Shown: one piece after another, positions 5,168-6,144 of the stretch
Position numbering within the stretch: the stretch's first letter is position 1
How the letters are laid out: every line of letters begins with the position of its first letter
Source of the DNA: Acidobacteriota bacterium
Lineage (GTDB): Bacteria > Acidobacteriota > Blastocatellia > Pyrinomonadales > Pyrinomonadaceae
Assembly: GCA_020853255.1 (NCBI GenBank)
Contig: JADYZI010000347.1
Coordinates: 1-6,144, forward strand
DNA: 6,144 bases
Reading direction: 5' to 3'
Translations under genes and position numbers: made by a program
The notes under the pieces: generated by a model
Told to the model about the DNA's origin: nothing
The model's database searches: none
The model's input: only the letters and a program-made list of their open reading frames with translations

Positions 5168-6144
5168 ATGAAACGATGTCCTGAATGCAGGAGAGACTAT
5201 TATGACGACACGTTGCTCTACTGTCTCGATGACGGCAATGCGCTGCTCGAAGGCCCGGCAAGCGGATCGCGGTTCCCTGACGAACCGGCGACGGCCATCC
5301 TGTCAGAACCGGGAGCGGTAGCGACTGGGTTCCGGGATGGGGACGAACCTCAAACCGCGATCCTGTCAGAACCGCCTGCATCAACCGGCGGTCAGGTCGA
5401 TGGCGAGAATCCTACTCGGCCATTGATCAGATCGACGGCGGCAGAGCCGCTAAAGAGTGTTAGCGAGGCTTCGGAAAAGCATAGCTTTTCCGCAAATAAA
5501 GCGGCAAAGCCGCTTTTGGCGGTCACAGTTCTTGCCTTGATAGTTCTCGCCGGTTTTTTTGGTTATAGATATCTCAGTACAGGCGGCAAGCAAATCAACT
5601 CGATAGCCGTGATGCCGTTTGTTAACGACAGCGGCAATGCGGATGTCGAATATCTCTCTGACGGAATGACCGAGACCCTCATCAAGAGTCTTTCACAGAT
5701 CCCTGATCTGAACGTAAGGCCGCGCTCGTCGGTGTTTCGTTACAAGGGAAAGGAAACCGATCCGCCGACCATCGGTAAAGAGTTGAATGTGCAGGCCATT
5801 CTCAATGGACGGATCATTCAGCGGGGACAGGACATTTCGCTGTTCGTCGAGTTGATCGACATATCGCTCGACAAGGTGATCTGGAGCCAACAATACAATC
5901 GCAAACAATCCGATCTGGTAACACTACAAAGCGACGTTGCGCTTGATGTTTTAAGCAATCTAAAAACTAAGCTTTCGGGCACGGACGAAGCAAAGGTGAC
6001 GAAGACCTACACTACAAATCCAGAGGCATACCAACTTTACCTGAAGGGAAATTATTATCGAACCAAATATAACAAAGATGGCTACAAGAAAGCGATCGAA
6101 TACTACAAGCAAGCTATTGAATTGGACCCGAATTATGCCATGGC
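5168..6144 (+). CDS. Tandem paralogue of gene 4, 3' end outside the window
   Basis: The frame is open from the ATG at 5168 to the window edge (325 full codons). It starts 6 nt after the previous stop and repeats the architecture of gene 4: zinc-ribbon head (C4, C7, C19, with D21/D22 instead of a fourth Cys), low-complexity linker to about residue 114, membrane span (about 115-136), TolB/FlgO-like domain (INSIAVMPF, YLSDGMTETLI, SSVFRYKGKETDP, IWSQQYNRK) and the first TPR (EAYQLYLKGNYYRTK, AIEYYKQAIELDPNY). Over the first 32 residues 30 are identical to gene 4; by hand, 84 of 96 bases match and 9 of the 12 differences are synonymous. The rest is clearly diverged, so this is an old duplication, not an assembly artefact. 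More TPRs and a stop are expected downstream. No clear ribosome binding site is seen, so translation may depend on coupling to gene 4. Its role is unknown beyond a membrane-anchored scaffold or sensor. Confidence 0.87.
   Translation, partial: MKRCPECRRDYYDDTLLYCLDDGNALLEGPASGSRFPDEPATAILSEPGAVATGFRDGDEPQTAILSEPPASTGGQVDGENPTRPLIRSTAAEPLKSVSEASEKHSFSANKAAKPLLAVTVLALIVLAGFFGYRYLSTGGKQINSIAVMPFVNDSGNADVEYLSDGMTETLIKSLSQIPDLNVRPRSSVFRYKGKETDPPTIGKELNVQAILNGRIIQRGQDISLFVELIDISLDKVIWSQQYNRKQSDLVTLQSDVALDVLSNLKTKLSGTDEAKVTKTYTTNPEAYQLYLKGNYYRTKYNKDGYKKAIEYYKQAIELDPNYAM
5301..5337 (+). repeat. Cassette A, copy 2 (exact 37-bp repeat)
   Basis: Identical to 3513-3549 over all 37 bases and in the same reading frame. 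Here it is followed by, not preceded by, cassette B. Confidence 0.7.
5365..5395 (+). repeat. Cassette B, copy 2, with a 6-bp inverted repeat
   Basis: This segment matches 3457-3487 at 25 of 31 positions. ACCGCC (5371-5376) pairs with GGCGGT (5387-5392) around a 10-nt loop, a better stem than in copy 1. It encodes SEPPASTGGQ. Confidence 0.5.
5438..5465 (+). repeat. Two overlapping small inverted repeats in the linker of gene 5
   Basis: GCGGC/GCCGC around AGA (5438-5450) and CGCTAA/TTAGCG around a 6-nt loop (5448-5465) overlap by three bases, so only one can form fully at a time. They lie directly before the stronger hairpin at 5472. Confidence 0.4.
5472..5492 (+). repeat. Perfect 9-bp inverted repeat inside gene 5
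   Basis: Arms CGGAAAAGC and GCTTTTCCG flank a 3-nt ATA loop. It encodes the SEKHSFSA region just before the membrane span. The counterpart in gene 4 (3663-3683) keeps the layout but has two stem mismatches. Confidence 0.6.
5498..5516 (+). repeat. Perfect 8-bp inverted repeat inside gene 5
   Basis: The arms and loop are the same as at 3689-3707 (AAAGCGGC, AAA, GCCGCTTT), in the same codon frame. It begins only 5 nt after the preceding hairpin, giving a double-hairpin block at 5472-5516. Confidence 0.6.

Larger units (their letters stand above)
5279..5404 (+). repeat. Two tandem 21-residue units in the linker of gene 5
   Basis: Two adjacent 63-bp units (5279-5341 and 5342-5404) each begin with DEPxTAILSEP and end with a different ten-residue tail: GAVATGFRDG (cassette A) in the first, PASTGGQVDG (cassette B) in the second. 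The common halves agree at 10 of 11 residues, while the tails are unrelated. Confidence 0.65.

Noticed and set aside
5279..5404. CRISPR-like array
   Set aside because: The two 63-bp units are in-frame coding repeats with no spacer structure, there are only two of them, and no cas gene is near.
3356..6144. Assembly artefact duplicating one gene
   Set aside because: The copies differ by many silent and amino acid changes along their length, as expected for real paralogues.

Overview
The window is one continuous, gene-dense stretch read entirely on the + strand: five genes with almost no intergenic DNA. Base composition is moderate in GC. The last two genes carry a CPEC...YCLDDG zinc-ribbon start, followed by a membrane span, a TolB/FlgO-like domain and TPRs. 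From general knowledge of this protein type, that suggests an Acidobacteriota genome, probably class Blastocatellia (Pyrinomonadaceae-like). This placement is an inference from protein style; no rRNA or marker gene is present.

Layout. (1) 1-722: the 3' part of a serine beta-lactamase-like (S12 family) hydrolase, with its start outside the window. (2) 719-2404: a secreted M28-family zinc aminopeptidase with a complete set of metal ligands. (3) 2401-3339: a secreted alpha/beta hydrolase with a Ser-Asp-His triad. (4) 3356-5161: a zinc-ribbon / membrane span / TolB-like / TPR protein. (5) 5168 to the window end: a tandem paralogue of gene 4, cut by the window edge. Genes 1/2 and 2/3 overlap in ATGA junctions, the gap from gene 3 to gene 4 is 16 nt and from gene 4 to gene 5 is 6 nt. 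One polycistronic unit is therefore likely, with its promoter upstream of the window and its end downstream. No terminator, RNA gene, CRISPR array or insertion sequence is visible.

How the genes may fit together (inference): three exported hydrolases (a beta-lactamase-like enzyme, an aminopeptidase and an esterase/amidase-like hydrolase) are followed by two membrane-anchored proteins that look like the transmembrane and extracytoplasmic part of acidobacterial Ser/Thr kinases, with the kinase domain replaced by a small zinc ribbon.

The most unusual material is in the linkers between zinc ribbon and membrane span of genes 4 and 5. Each linker holds a threonine motif (DEPxTxILSEP) repeated with a 21-residue period. 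Two short cassettes (A and B) occur in opposite order in the two genes, and cassette A is part of an exact 37-bp identity. Just before the membrane span there are strong inverted repeats lying inside the reading frame. These look like dispersed palindromic repeats accommodated in coding sequence, and are the best candidates for something not yet described.
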